From: CAVOEB01 sp965249645
GTDB taxonomy: Bacteria > Pseudomonadota > Alphaproteobacteria > UBA828 > JAPUJA01
NCBI GenBank assembly: GCA_965249645.1
Contig: CBDFML010000011.1
Coordinates: forward strand, 310,001-374,000
Reading direction: 5' to 3'
Length of the DNA stretch: 64,000 bases
Shown here: piece after piece, positions 17,330-26,600 of the stretch
Numbering within the stretch: position 1 is the stretch's first letter
Layout: every line of letters starts with the position of its first letter
Notes under the pieces: generated by a model
What the model saw: the letters and a program-made list of their open reading frames with translations, nothing else
Told to the model about the DNA's origin: nothing
Database searches by the model: none
Made by a program: the position numbers and the translations under genes

Positions 17330-18018
17330 CGGCCGGCTCCTTCCTGGCCCGGATAGATCACCAGGCGCACCGGACCGCCGAACCGGATGGCCGCGCCGCC
17401 ATCGATAAACTCGAAGCCCACCGCGTTGAGCACGCCGAGCGGCCCTTGGCCCTCCACGGGCAGGCTGCCGCTGGCGCGGCCCTGGGCCAGCTCGATACGC
17501 GCCGCTTCCGTGCGCATCTCGAAGCCCTCGTCCGAGAAGCTGTTGACCCGGCCCTCGAGATCGAGGATTTCGTCGCCCCGATAATAGTTGCCGCGGTCCG
17601 CGGTCAGCGCGAGCCAGCCGTTGTCCGACAGAATGATATCGGCCTTGGGCGTGATCAGCTCGATCAGATCGGCCTCGGCGCTTTCCTGGATCGCCTGCTC
17701 GGCAATGACGGTATAGCTCTGGTTCCTCGAATCGACGCCGATATAGCGTGCATTTTCCATCACCAGCGGCCCCGAATCGATCGGGTCCGCGGGGCCGAAG
17801 CTCAGCCGGAAGCCGTCCTCCCGCCCCGAAATCAGTGGCCAGACGACGACGATGGCGAGCAACACGACCGCGACCATTGGCAGGGCGTAGCGCATCAGCC
17901 GGGCGAACAGCGAATAGCCCTCGCCGATATTGATGACCGCCGCGCGGTCGCGCGCGTCGATCGCGATTAGCCGCTCGCGCTTGTGCTCGCCGTTGGTCAC
18001 GGCGCCCGGGCCGCTCAT
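17326..18018 (-). CDS. lptC: LPS export protein LptC
   Basis: 230 residues with one N-terminal TM helix (YALPMVAVVLLAIVVVWPLI, about 45-64) and a periplasmic beta-jellyroll recognised by ENARYIGVDSRNQSYTVIAEQA and LTADRGNYYRGDEILDLEG. The ATG overlaps the kdsD stop (ATGA) and its stop overlaps lptA, so kdsD-lptC-lptA-lptB is one coupled chain. Confidence 0.92.
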   Translation of the reverse strand: MSGPGAVTNGEHKRERLIAIDARDRAAVINIGEGYSLFARLMRYALPMVAVVLLAIVVVWPLISGREDGFRLSFGPADPIDSGPLVMENARYIGVDSRNQSYTVIAEQAIQESAEADLIELITPKADIILSDNGWLALTADRGNYYRGDEILDLEGRVNSFSDEGFEMRTEAARIELAQGRASGSLPVEGQGPLGVLNAVGFEFIDGGAAIRFGGPVRLVIYPGQEGAGR

Positions 18019-19016
18019 GCCATGCCCATGCGCAGGCAGTCGTGAATATGCACGATGCCCACGGGCCGGCGCATCTCGTCGACGACGAACAGCGCGGTGA
18101 TGTTCTGCTCGTTCATCAGGCGGAGCGCCTCGGCGGCGAGCAGATTCTCGCGCACGACCTTGGGGTCGGCCGTCATGATCTCGCCGGCGGTGCGCTCGAG
18201 CAGGCCGTCGTTCATGTGCCGGCGAAGATCGCCGTCGGTCACGATCCCCGTTAGACGCCGATCCTCGTCGACCACGCCGAGACAGCCGAAGCGCTTTCCC
18301 GTCATGACGATCAGGGCGTCGGCCATGGCGAGATCGGGCGCGACGAGCGGTATTTCGTCGCCGTCGTGCATCAGCTCGCCCACCCGGATCAGCATGTGAC
18401 CCAGCTTGCCGCCGGGGTGGAGCAGGTGAAAGTCGTCGGTTGAAAACCCCTTGCGCCGCAGCACGCAAATCGCCAGAGCGTCGCCCAGCGCCAGCATCAT
18501 GGTGGTCGAGGTGGTCGGTGCCAGCCCGATGGGGCCGGCTTCCGGGCTTGCGGGCAGGATCAGCGCCACGTCGGCGGCGTCTGTGAGACTGGCCTTCTCG
18601 CACCCGACGATCGCGACCAGCGGGATGGCGAAGCGCCGGGTGTAGGCGACCAGATCGGTCAGCTCCTGGGTCTCGCCCGAGTTGGACAGCGCGAGCACCG
18701 CGTCCTCGGGTGTGATCATGCCGAGATCGCCGTGGCTCGCCTCGCTGGGATGAACGAAGATAGCCGGGGTGCCAGTCGAGGCGAAGGTTGCCGCGATCTT
18801 GCGGGCGATCTGGCCGCTCTTGCCCATGCCCGTGACGACCAGGCGTCCGGTGATGCCCCAGAGAATGTCGGTCGCCTGGGTAAAGCGCGTATCCAGAGCC
18901 TCGGCGAGCGCGAGCACGCCGTCGGCTTCGCAGCGCAGCACCTCGCGACCGGCGTCGAGATCGTCGGTAGAGCGTTCCCGCGAGGGCTCGGGGGGTGTCG
19001 CGGCGGCGTCAGGCAT
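18015..19016 (-). CDS. kdsD: Arabinose-5-phosphate isomerase, KpsF/GutQ family
   Basis: 333 residues: an SIS domain (GRLVVTGMGKSGQIARKIAA, VLALSNSGETQEL, HPGGKLGH) and two C-terminal CBS domains. It interconverts Ru5P and A5P for Kdo synthesis, which suits its place ahead of the lpt genes. The ATG at 19016 was chosen; an in-frame TTG 17 codons upstream would add IKRLIALPFYGFS and cannot be ruled out, as neither start has a strong ribosome-binding site. Confidence 0.93.
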   Translation of the reverse strand: MPDAAATPPEPSRERSTDDLDAGREVLRCEADGVLALAEALDTRFTQATDILWGITGRLVVTGMGKSGQIARKIAATFASTGTPAIFVHPSEASHGDLGMITPEDAVLALSNSGETQELTDLVAYTRRFAIPLVAIVGCEKASLTDAADVALILPASPEAGPIGLAPTTSTTMMLALGDALAICVLRRKGFSTDDFHLLHPGGKLGHMLIRVGELMHDGDEIPLVAPDLAMADALIVMTGKRFGCLGVVDEDRRLTGIVTDGDLRRHMNDGLLERTAGEIMTADPKVVRENLLAAEALRLMNEQNITALFVVDEMRRPVGIVHIHDCLRMGMA

Positions 19017-19151
19017 CGGGGCCGGCGAGAATCCGTAAAATGGGAGCGCGATCAAGCGCTTGATCAAGTATGTGCACTGTAAAGGTTAAACGTCAATGAT
19101 GACCGCGATCGAGCCGGCAAAAAAGCTGCTGCCGGGCGCGGCTTTGCCGCA

Positions 19152-19763
19152 TCAGTGCGCGAAGATATCCGTGTCGGGCCAGCCGCCGAGGTCGAGCGCC
19201 ACGCGGGTGGGCAGAAAGTCGAAGCAGGCCTGCGCGAGGGCGGTTCGGCCTTCGCGGGCGAGCATCTCGTCGAGCACCTCCTTGATCTCGTGCAGATGAA
19301 GCACATCGGTGGCGGCGTAGCCCAACTGTGCCTCGCTGAGCGTCTGCGCGCCCCAGTCGGAGGACTGCTGCTGCTTCGAGATCTCGACCCCGATCAGGTC
19401 GCGGCACAGGTCCTTGAGCCCGTGGCGGTCGGTAAAGGTGCGCACCAGCTTGGACGCGATCTTGGTGCAGTAGACCGGGGCGCAATCGGTCTCCAGGTAG
19501 CGCCGGATCATGGCCACGTCGAAGCGCGCGAAATGAAACAGCTTGAGCACGGCCGCGTCGCCCAGCAGGGCGCGCAAATTGGGCGCCGCGTAGTCGTTCT
19601 GGGCAAGCTGCACCAGGTGGACCTCGCCGTCGCCGGCCGAGAGCTGCACCAGGCAAAGCCGGTCGCGCTCCGGGTTGAGCCCCATGGTCTCGGTATCGAC
19701 CGCGACCGAGGCACCGAATCTGACGCCCTCGGACAGGTCGCCGCGATGCAGGTGGTTGCTCAT
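19152..19763 (-). CDS. Ribonuclease D-like 3'-5' exonuclease
   Basis: 203 residues, DEDD exonuclease domain only. Catalytic residues: D and E in VAVDTETMGLNPERD, D in HFARFDVAMI, and the Tyr/Asp motif QLGYAATDVLHLHEI. It lacks the C-terminal HRDC domains of full RNase D, which is usual for the short alphaproteobacterial form. The role is inferred to be tRNA/RNA 3' processing. It lies between kdsD and a tRNA-Leu gene on the same strand. Confidence 0.88.
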   Translation of the reverse strand: MSNHLHRGDLSEGVRFGASVAVDTETMGLNPERDRLCLVQLSAGDGEVHLVQLAQNDYAAPNLRALLGDAAVLKLFHFARFDVAMIRRYLETDCAPVYCTKIASKLVRTFTDRHGLKDLCRDLIGVEISKQQQSSDWGAQTLSEAQLGYAATDVLHLHEIKEVLDEMLAREGRTALAQACFDFLPTRVALDLGGWPDTDIFAH

Positions 19764-19807
19764 GGCCGCTCGCCTCCGCCGGCTCGGGGGGCGACGTAAA
19801 GGGAAGG

Positions 19808-19894
19808 TGGTGCCCAGGAGAAGACTCGAACTTCCACGACCTGTCGGTCACTAGAACCTGAATCTAGCGCGTCTACCAATTCCGCCACCTGGGC
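19808..19894 (-). tRNA. tRNA-Leu(CAG), with encoded CCA
   Basis: 87 nt cloverleaf with a long variable arm as in class II tRNAs. Acceptor stem GCCCAGG pairs with CCTGGGC; the anticodon stem is CTAGA/TCTAG around a TTCAGGT loop, giving anticodon CAG for CUG, a dominant Leu codon in this GC-rich DNA. The T arm reads GTTCGAGTC. Discriminator A and CCA are encoded. Confidence 0.96.
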
Positions 19895-20038
19895 CCCGTT
19901 CCTCGCGTGGAGTAGCCCCTCGCGTGGAGTTGAGTAAGCACCGGACGCGGCGATGTCAACCGTTCTTGCGCCTGCCTGAAGCGGGATTTGCGCAAGAATG
20001 TCTTGCGGCTGTGCGGGCGGAGGGGTAGAGCTTTCGCC

Positions 20039-21085
20039 ATGAAACAGCGTATTGTCACGGTTTTCGGCGGCTCGGGATTTCTGGGCCGCCACCTGGTGCG
20101 CCATCTGGCGCCGAGCGGCGTTCAGCTGCGTGTCGCGGTGCGCGATCCCGAGGCCGCCAAGTTCCTCAAACCCCTCGGCGAGGTCGCCCAGATCGTCCCG
20201 CTGCACGCGCATTTACGCGATCCCGCCTCGATCGAACGCGCCGTCGCGGACGCCGATGCGGTGGTCAATCTGGTCGGCATTCTTCACGAGCGTCCACGCC
20301 TCTCCTTCGAGCATGTCCATCACGCGGGCGCGGCCAAGATCGCGGCGGCCGCGACCGCCGCCGGGGTGGCGCGGCTGGTCCATGTCTCGGCGATCGGCGC
20401 CGATCCCGCGTCCCCTTCGGCCTACGCGCGCACGAAAGGCGAGGGCGAGGCCGCAGTGCGCGCAGCCTTTCCCGGGGCGGTCATCCTGCGCCCCTCGGTG
20501 GTGTTCGGGCCCGAGGACGATTTCTTCAACCGCTTCGGCGCGCTGTCCCGGCTCGCGCCCGTTCTCCCGGTGTTCTTCGATGGCCTGCCCCGGATCGACC
20601 TGATGGCGAATTTTCCCTGGCCGAGCGCCGAGTTCCATGCCGGCGAGAGCCGCATGCAGCCGGTCTTCGCAGGCGACGTCGCCGAGGCGATCGTGCGCGC
20701 GCTTGACGCCCCGCACGTTGCGGGCGAGACCTACGAGCTGGGGGGTCCGACGGTCTACAGCATGGCCGAGCTGATGGCCTTCGTGCTCGAGCAGACCGGG
20801 CGGCCCCGCTGGTTGCTGCCGATCCCCACCTGGTTGGGCCACCTGATGGGCTTCATCTTCGAGCAGGCGGTTGTTCCCTTCGCCTTGATCGGCAAGTTCC
20901 CGGCGCCACTGCTCACGCGCGACCAGGTCAAGATGCTGAAATCGGACAACGTGGTCGGCGCGGGTGCCAAGGGCCTGGGTGATCTGGGCATCGCGCCGCT
21001 TGCGGTGGAGGCGGTGGTTCCAGATTACCTCTCACGCTTTCGCTCGGGCCCGGCCCGGCCCTCGGAGAACGCCGAGCAGAGCTAG
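20039..21085 (+). CDS. Complex I NDUFA9-subunit-family protein (NAD(P)-binding SDR)
   Basis: 348 residues, atypical extended SDR. N-terminal VTVFGGSGFLGRHLVRHLA is the nucleotide-binding Rossmann loop; LVHVSAIGADPASPSAYARTKGEGE gives the Ser and YxxxK region; VILRPSVVFGPEDDFFNRF is typical of the family. Mitochondrial NDUFA9 relatives bind at the complex I matrix arm; in bacteria the role is not settled. GGAGGGG lies about 14 bases before the ATG. Converges on uppP, its usual neighbour in alphaproteobacteria. Confidence 0.88.
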   Translation: MKQRIVTVFGGSGFLGRHLVRHLAPSGVQLRVAVRDPEAAKFLKPLGEVAQIVPLHAHLRDPASIERAVADADAVVNLVGILHERPRLSFEHVHHAGAAKIAAAATAAGVARLVHVSAIGADPASPSAYARTKGEGEAAVRAAFPGAVILRPSVVFGPEDDFFNRFGALSRLAPVLPVFFDGLPRIDLMANFPWPSAEFHAGESRMQPVFAGDVAEAIVRALDAPHVAGETYELGGPTVYSMAELMAFVLEQTGRPRWLLPIPTWLGHLMGFIFEQAVVPFALIGKFPAPLLTRDQVKMLKSDNVVGAGAKGLGDLGIAPLAVEAVVPDYLSRFRSGPARPSENAEQS

Positions 21086-21125
21086 TTCACCTGCCGGATT
21101 GATCGCGGCGAACCCACGACAAGCC

Positions 21126-21932
21126 TCAGATATACAGCCAGACCAGCAGGCCGGCGCCGAGCAACACGCGATAGATGACGAACGGCGTAAAACTCGCCCA
21201 GCGGACGAACTGCATCAGGAACCAGATCGCAAGCAATGCAATGCCACAGGCGAGCGCGGCGGCGATGGCGGCCTCGCCGGTGACTTGGGCGTCGCCCGTC
21301 CGGTGCAGCTCCCAGCCCGCCACGGCGCCGGCAGCGATAATCACCGGGATAGAGAGCAACATCGAAAAATGTGCCGCCGCGACTCGCTCGAAGCCCGCGA
21401 AGCGTGCGGCGGTCATGGTGATGCCCGATCGGCTGGTGCCGGGAATGATCGCCAGCATCTGGAAAATCCCGATGAACAGCACCGAGCCCAGGGTCATGTG
21501 CTCGATGCGGCGCACGGTGATGCCGTAATGGTCGGCCAGCCACAGGAGCAGGGCGAAGCCGATGGTCGTAGCCGCGATCAGGGTCGGATTGCGTAAGGCA
21601 TCGCCTGCATGGAGATGCACCATGGCGCCGGCGAACAGTACCGGGACGGTGCCGATCAGCAGATAGAGCAGCAGGCGCCGGCCGGGCCGGCGCCCGGAAT
21701 GGCCGCGTTTGGGCGGACGCAGCGTGTCGCTCACGATCGACCACAGGTCGCGCCAGAAATAGAGCATCACCGCAACCAACGTGCCGATATGGACGGCGAC
21801 GTCTATTTTAAGGGTCTGGTCGGGCCAGCCCACCAGCTTGCTGGCAAGGATCAAATGGCCGGACGAGCTGATGGGCAGGAATTCCGTGATGCCCTGAACG
21901 ACAGCGAGAACGACCAGTTGAAGTAAGCTCAA
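21126..21932 (-). CDS. uppP: Undecaprenyl-diphosphatase
   Basis: 268 residues, membrane protein with seven to eight hydrophobic segments. The two active-site motifs are present: QGITEFLPISSSGHL near the N terminus and IIPGTSRSGITMTAA in the middle. It recycles the C55-PP lipid carrier for peptidoglycan and other wall polymers. It is divergent from gltD; the 250-base gap holds AT-rich promoter-like DNA. Confidence 0.96.
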   Translation of the reverse strand: MSLLQLVVLAVVQGITEFLPISSSGHLILASKLVGWPDQTLKIDVAVHIGTLVAVMLYFWRDLWSIVSDTLRPPKRGHSGRRPGRRLLLYLLIGTVPVLFAGAMVHLHAGDALRNPTLIAATTIGFALLLWLADHYGITVRRIEHMTLGSVLFIGIFQMLAIIPGTSRSGITMTAARFAGFERVAAAHFSMLLSIPVIIAAGAVAGWELHRTGDAQVTGEAAIAAALACGIALLAIWFLMQFVRWASFTPFVIYRVLLGAGLLVWLYI

Positions 21933-22182
21933 GTGCCTACCCTGTTTTGATTTTTTCGCTTATACCATGTCCGCCAGCGATCCCCAAACGGACTAATAGT
22001 CTTATTATGGTACTAAATTTTCAAGGTTTTTACCCACAACGCCCGGGATTTCGTTGAATCTCGTTTCATTTGACCTTATAAGTAAGCAACGCTGACCTTT
22101 TAACCCGGCCCCGGCGGTCAAGAAGGCCACGATAACGCGCTGCGCCGATGTCGTGCAGACCGGGAAGGGATATCCGAACGTC
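21933..22182. promoter_or_regulatory. Divergent uppP/gltD intergenic region
   Basis: 250 bases with no gene, markedly more AT-rich than its surroundings. It contains the 11-base palindrome GACTAATAGTC followed by TTATTATGG, and a second AT-rich patch (TTGACCTTATAAGTAAG) close to gltD that may serve as a promoter. No NtrC-type or sigma-54 (GG-N10-GC) promoter was found by eye. Assignment as divergent promoters is inferred from position and composition. Confidence 0.4.
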
Positions 22183-23619
22183 ATGGCCGACAAGATGTTG
22201 AAATTCGTCGATCTCGCTCAGGCGATGCCCGAAAAGCGCGTCGCCGAGGCGCGGCGCACCGATTTCGGTGAGATTTACGGCCAATTCGACCAAGACGCGG
22301 CATCGGAGCAGGCCGGGCGCTGTTCCCAGTGCGGCGTGCCGTTTTGCCAGATCCATTGCCCGCTCTCGAATAACATTCCCGACTGGCTGATGCTGACCGC
22401 GGAGGGCCGTCTCGAGGAGGCCTACCGGATTGCCTCGGCGACCAACAACCTGCCGGAGATCTGCGGTCGCATCTGCCCCCACGACCGACTCTGCGAGGGC
22501 AACTGCGTGATCGAGAAGGGCTTCGAATCGGTCACCATCGGCGCGGTCGAGAAATACATCACCGAAACCGCCTTCGAGCAGGGCTGGGTCTCGCCGGTCC
22601 GGCCCCGCGCCGAGAAGCCGGAGAGCGTCGCCATCGTCGGCGCCGGCCCCGCAGGCTTCGCCGCCGCCGAGGAGCTCCGGCGCACGGGCTACCAGGTTCA
22701 CGTTTACGATCGCTACGACCGCGCCGGTGGCCTGTTGATTTACGGCATCCCCAACTTCAAGCTCGAGAAGTGGCTGGTCGAGCGGCGCGCCCGGCTGCTG
22801 ACCGATTCGGGCGTCGTCTTTCACCTCGAATTCGAAGTCGGGCGCGATGCCACGCTGGCCGAGCTGCGCGAGCGCCACGACGCGGTGCTGATCGCTACAG
22901 GCGCCTATGCCGAGCGCGACATCGCCGCCCCCGGCGTAGGGCTGAACAACATCGTCCACGCCATGACCTACCTCACTGCCAGCAACCGCAAGGGGCTGGG
23001 CGACGCGGTGTCCGCGTTCGACGACGGCATCCTCGATGCCCGCGGCAAACGCGTGGCGGTGATCGGCGGCGGCGATACCGCGATGGACTGCGTGCGCACC
23101 GCGGTGCGCCAGGGAGCCGAGGCGGTGCACTGCCTTTACCGGCGCGACCGGGCCAACATGCCGGGCTCGCTCCGCGAAGTGAGTTACGCCGAGGAAGAGG
23201 GCGTCGATTTCGTCTGGCTCTCCGCGCCCGAGGCGTTCGAAGGCGAGGGCGGGGTCGAGGCGGTGCGCGCCGTGCGCATCCATCTGGGCGTCGCCGATGC
23301 CAGCGGCCGCCAGACGCCCGAGCCGATCGCGGGCTCCGCCTTCCGCATCGACGCCGATCTCGTGATCAAGGCGCTGGGCTTCGACCCCGAGGATCTGCCC
23401 ACCCTGTTCGACGCCCCCGACCTGCCGGTCAGCCGCTGGGGCACGATCACGGTCGACTGGACGAGCATGATGACCACGCTGGACGGCGTGTTTGCTGCCG
23501 GCGACATCGTGCGCGGCGCCTCGCTGGTGGTCTGGGCGATCAAGGACGCGCGCGACGCGGCCGTCGGCATCGACACCTACCTGCGCGTCAAGGCGGCGAA
23601 CCTCGCCATGGCCTCGTGA
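22183..23619 (+). CDS. gltD: Glutamate synthase (NADPH) small subunit
   Basis: 478 residues. N-terminal cysteine-rich 4Fe-4S region (CSQCGVPFCQIHCPLSNNIP and CGRICPHDRLCEGNC), FAD-binding IVGAGPAGFAAAEEL and NADPH-binding VIGGGDTAMDCVRTA, ending with FAAGDIVRGASLVVWAIKD. It feeds electrons from NADPH to GltB. The ATG at 22183 was chosen; a GTG ten codons earlier or the ATG four codons later are possible. The stop overlaps a GTG at the head of gltB. Confidence 0.96.
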   Translation: MADKMLKFVDLAQAMPEKRVAEARRTDFGEIYGQFDQDAASEQAGRCSQCGVPFCQIHCPLSNNIPDWLMLTAEGRLEEAYRIASATNNLPEICGRICPHDRLCEGNCVIEKGFESVTIGAVEKYITETAFEQGWVSPVRPRAEKPESVAIVGAGPAGFAAAEELRRTGYQVHVYDRYDRAGGLLIYGIPNFKLEKWLVERRARLLTDSGVVFHLEFEVGRDATLAELRERHDAVLIATGAYAERDIAAPGVGLNNIVHAMTYLTASNRKGLGDAVSAFDDGILDARGKRVAVIGGGDTAMDCVRTAVRQGAEAVHCLYRRDRANMPGSLREVSYAEEEGVDFVWLSAPEAFEGEGGVEAVRAVRIHLGVADASGRQTPEPIAGSAFRIDADLVIKALGFDPEDLPTLFDAPDLPVSRWGTITVDWTSMMTTLDGVFAAGDIVRGASLVVWAIKDARDAAVGIDTYLRVKAANLAMAS

Positions 23620-23627
23620 CCCGGCCC

Positions 23628-26600
23628 ATGACCCGAGCAAATTCCCGACCCTCCGAGAGCGCCGTCGCCGAGCTTGCCCGCTGGCGCCGCGACGCCGGAC
23701 GCCTTGAAGCCGAAGGTCTCTACAATCCAGCCGACGAGCATGCGTCGTGCGGCGTCGGGCTCGTCGCGTCGATCGACGGCACGCCGCGCCGCGACGTGGT
23801 CGAAGCGGGCATCAACGCGCTCAAGGCGGTCTGGCACCGCGGCGCGGTGGACGCCGACGGCAAGACCGGCGACGGCGCCGGCATCCATGTCGAAATCCCG
23901 CAAGACTTCTTCCGCCAGCAGATTGCCGAGACCGGCCACCATCCCGAGCCCAGGCGCATTGCCGTGGGCATGGTCTTCCTGCCCAAGACCGACCTCTCCG
24001 CGCAGGAGACCTGCCGTTCCATCGTCGAGAGAGAGATCCTCGATTTCGACTACGGCATCTTCGGCTGGCGCCAGGTGCCGATCGACGCCACGGTGATCGG
24101 CGAGAAGGCCAACGCCACGCGCCCCGAAATCGAGCAGATCATGATCTCGAATGAACGCGCTGTCGCCGACGACGAATTCGAGCGCGAACTCTATCTCATC
24201 CGCCGGCGGATCGAGCACCGCGTGCGCGACGCCCAGATCGCCGATTTCTATATCTGCTCCCTGTCCTGCCGCTCGGTCGTCTACAAGGGCATGTTCCTTG
24301 CCGAGCAGCTCACCGCGTTCTATCCCGACCTGCTCGATCCGCGTTTCGAATCGCGCTTCGCCATCTTCCATCAGCGCTATTCGACCAACACCTTTCCGAC
24401 CTGGCGGCTCGCCCAGCCCTTCCGCATGCTCTCTCACAACGGCGAGATCAACACCATCAAGGGCAACGTCAACTGGATGGCGGCACACGAAACCCGCATG
24501 GTGAGCGGCGCCTTCGAGGGCAATCACGACGTGCTTTTCCCGCTGATCCCCTCGGGCGCCTCCGATTCGGAGGCGCTGGATTCGGTGTTCGAGGCGCTCG
24601 TCCATGCCGGGCGCGAGGTGCCGCTGGTCAAGCTGCTGCTGGTTCCCGATGCCTGGTCGAACAAGATCGAAATGCCCGAGGCCCACCGTGCCCTCTTCGC
24701 CTATTGCAATTGCGTCATGGAACCGTGGGATGGGCCCGCCGCCCTCGCGGTGACCGACGGACGCTGGATTCTCGCCGGCATGGACCGCGCCGGCTTGCGC
24801 CCGATGCGCTACACCGTCACCGCCGACGGCCTGCTCCTGGTCGGCTCCGAGACGGGCATGGTTCCCGTCGACGAGACCACAGTGGTCGAGAAGGGCCGCC
24901 TCGGTCCCGGCGAGATCGTCGCCATCGACTTCGATGCGGGCCGCCTCTATCACGACCGCGAGCTCAAGGACTGGCTTGCCGGTGGTCAGCCTTACGGCGA
25001 GTGGATCGAAAACATTACCGAACTAGGCAGCCTGATCCGTGCCGATGGGCCGCCACCCGCGACGTTTCCCGTCGACGAGCTGCGCCGGCGCGAGCGCCTG
25101 TTCGGCTGGTCCATGGAAGACCTCGAGCTGATCCTCCGCCCGATGGTCGACGACGCCAAGGAGCCGACCGGCTCGATGGGCGACGACACGCCGCTGGCCG
25201 TGCTCTCCGATCATCATCGAGGGCTGCACCACTTCTTCCGCCAGAATTTCAGCCAGGTCACCAACCCGCCGATCGATTCCCTGCGCGAGCATGGGGTGAT
25301 GAGCCTGAACACCCGGCTGGGCAATCTCGGCAATGTGTTCGATCAGAGCGCCGAGCAGACCTCCGATCTGCTGCTGCTGCCCTCGCCTGTGCTCTCCTCG
25401 GCCGAGTTCGAGGCAATGCGCCGCCACATGGGCGAAACCGCCGCCCGTATCGACGCTCTGTTCGAGGTCGAGGGTCCGGCGACGCTGAGCACCGGGATCG
25501 GGCGCATCTGCCGCGAAGCGGAAGACGCGGTGCGGGAGGGCTGCACCCACATCGTCCTGACCGACGAGTCGGTCGACGAGAGCCACGCGCCGATCCCCAT
25601 GATCCTCGCCACGGCAGCCGTGCACAGCCATCTCGTGCGCCAGTCCTTGCGCACCTTCACCTCGCTCAACGTGCGTTCGGGCGAATGTCTCGATGTGCAT
25701 TATTTCGCGGTGCTGATCGGCGTCGGCGCCACCACGGTCAACGCCTACCTCGCGGAAGGAGCAATCGCAGAGCGCCACTCCCGCGGCCTGTTCCCGGGGC
25801 GCGGGCTCTACGAGTGCGTTGTACGCTACAGGGAAGCGGTCGATCAGGGCCTGCTCAAGATCCTCTCCAAGATGGGCATCTCGGTGATCAGCTCATACCG
25901 GGGCGCGCGCAACTTCGAGGCGGTGGGGTTAAGCCGCGCCATGGTCGCCGAATTCATGCCCGGCATGCCGACCCGCATTTCCGGCATCGGCACCAGCGGC
26001 ATCAAGCGCCGGGTGCTCAGGCTGCACCGTGCGGCGTTCGCCGAGGATGCCGCCGTCCTGCCTATCGGCGGCCTCTACAAGTACCGCAAGTCGGGTGAGG
26101 TCCACGGCTTCGACGGCCGCCTGATCCACATCCTGCAATCTGCAGTCGCCACGGATTCCTACAAGACCTACAAGACCTACGCCGAGGGTGTCCAGGCGCT
26201 GCCCCCCGTCTCGTTGCGCGATCTGCTGCAATTCAAGCCGCTGGGCCCGCCCGTGCCCCTCGACGAGGTGGAGTCGGTGACCGGGATCCGCAAGCGCTTC
26301 CAGAGCGGCTCCATGTCGCTGGGCGCGCTCTCGCCCGAAGCCCACGAGACCCTCGCCATCGCCATGAACCGCATGGGCGCCACATCCTGCTCGGGCGAAG
26401 GCGGCGAGGGGGCCGAGCGCTACACCCCGCGCTCGAACGGCGACAGCGCCAACTCGGCGGTCAAACAGATTGCCTCGGCGCGCTTCGGGGTCACCGCCGA
26501 CTACCTCGCTCATTGCCGCGAGATCGAAATCAAGATTGCGCAGGGCGCCAAGCCCGGCGAGGGCGGCCAGTTGCCCGGCTTCAAGGTCACCGCCGAGATC

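Noticed and set aside
21933..22182. Sigma-54/NtrC control region ahead of gltD
   Set aside because: No GG-N10-GC promoter pair and no NtrC dyad (TGCACC-type) could be found by eye.
22770..23627. Very long N-terminal extension of gltB
   Set aside because: It overlaps gltD in another frame and is Arg-rich shadow sequence; the GltB family begins just before the DEHASCGVG catalytic Cys.
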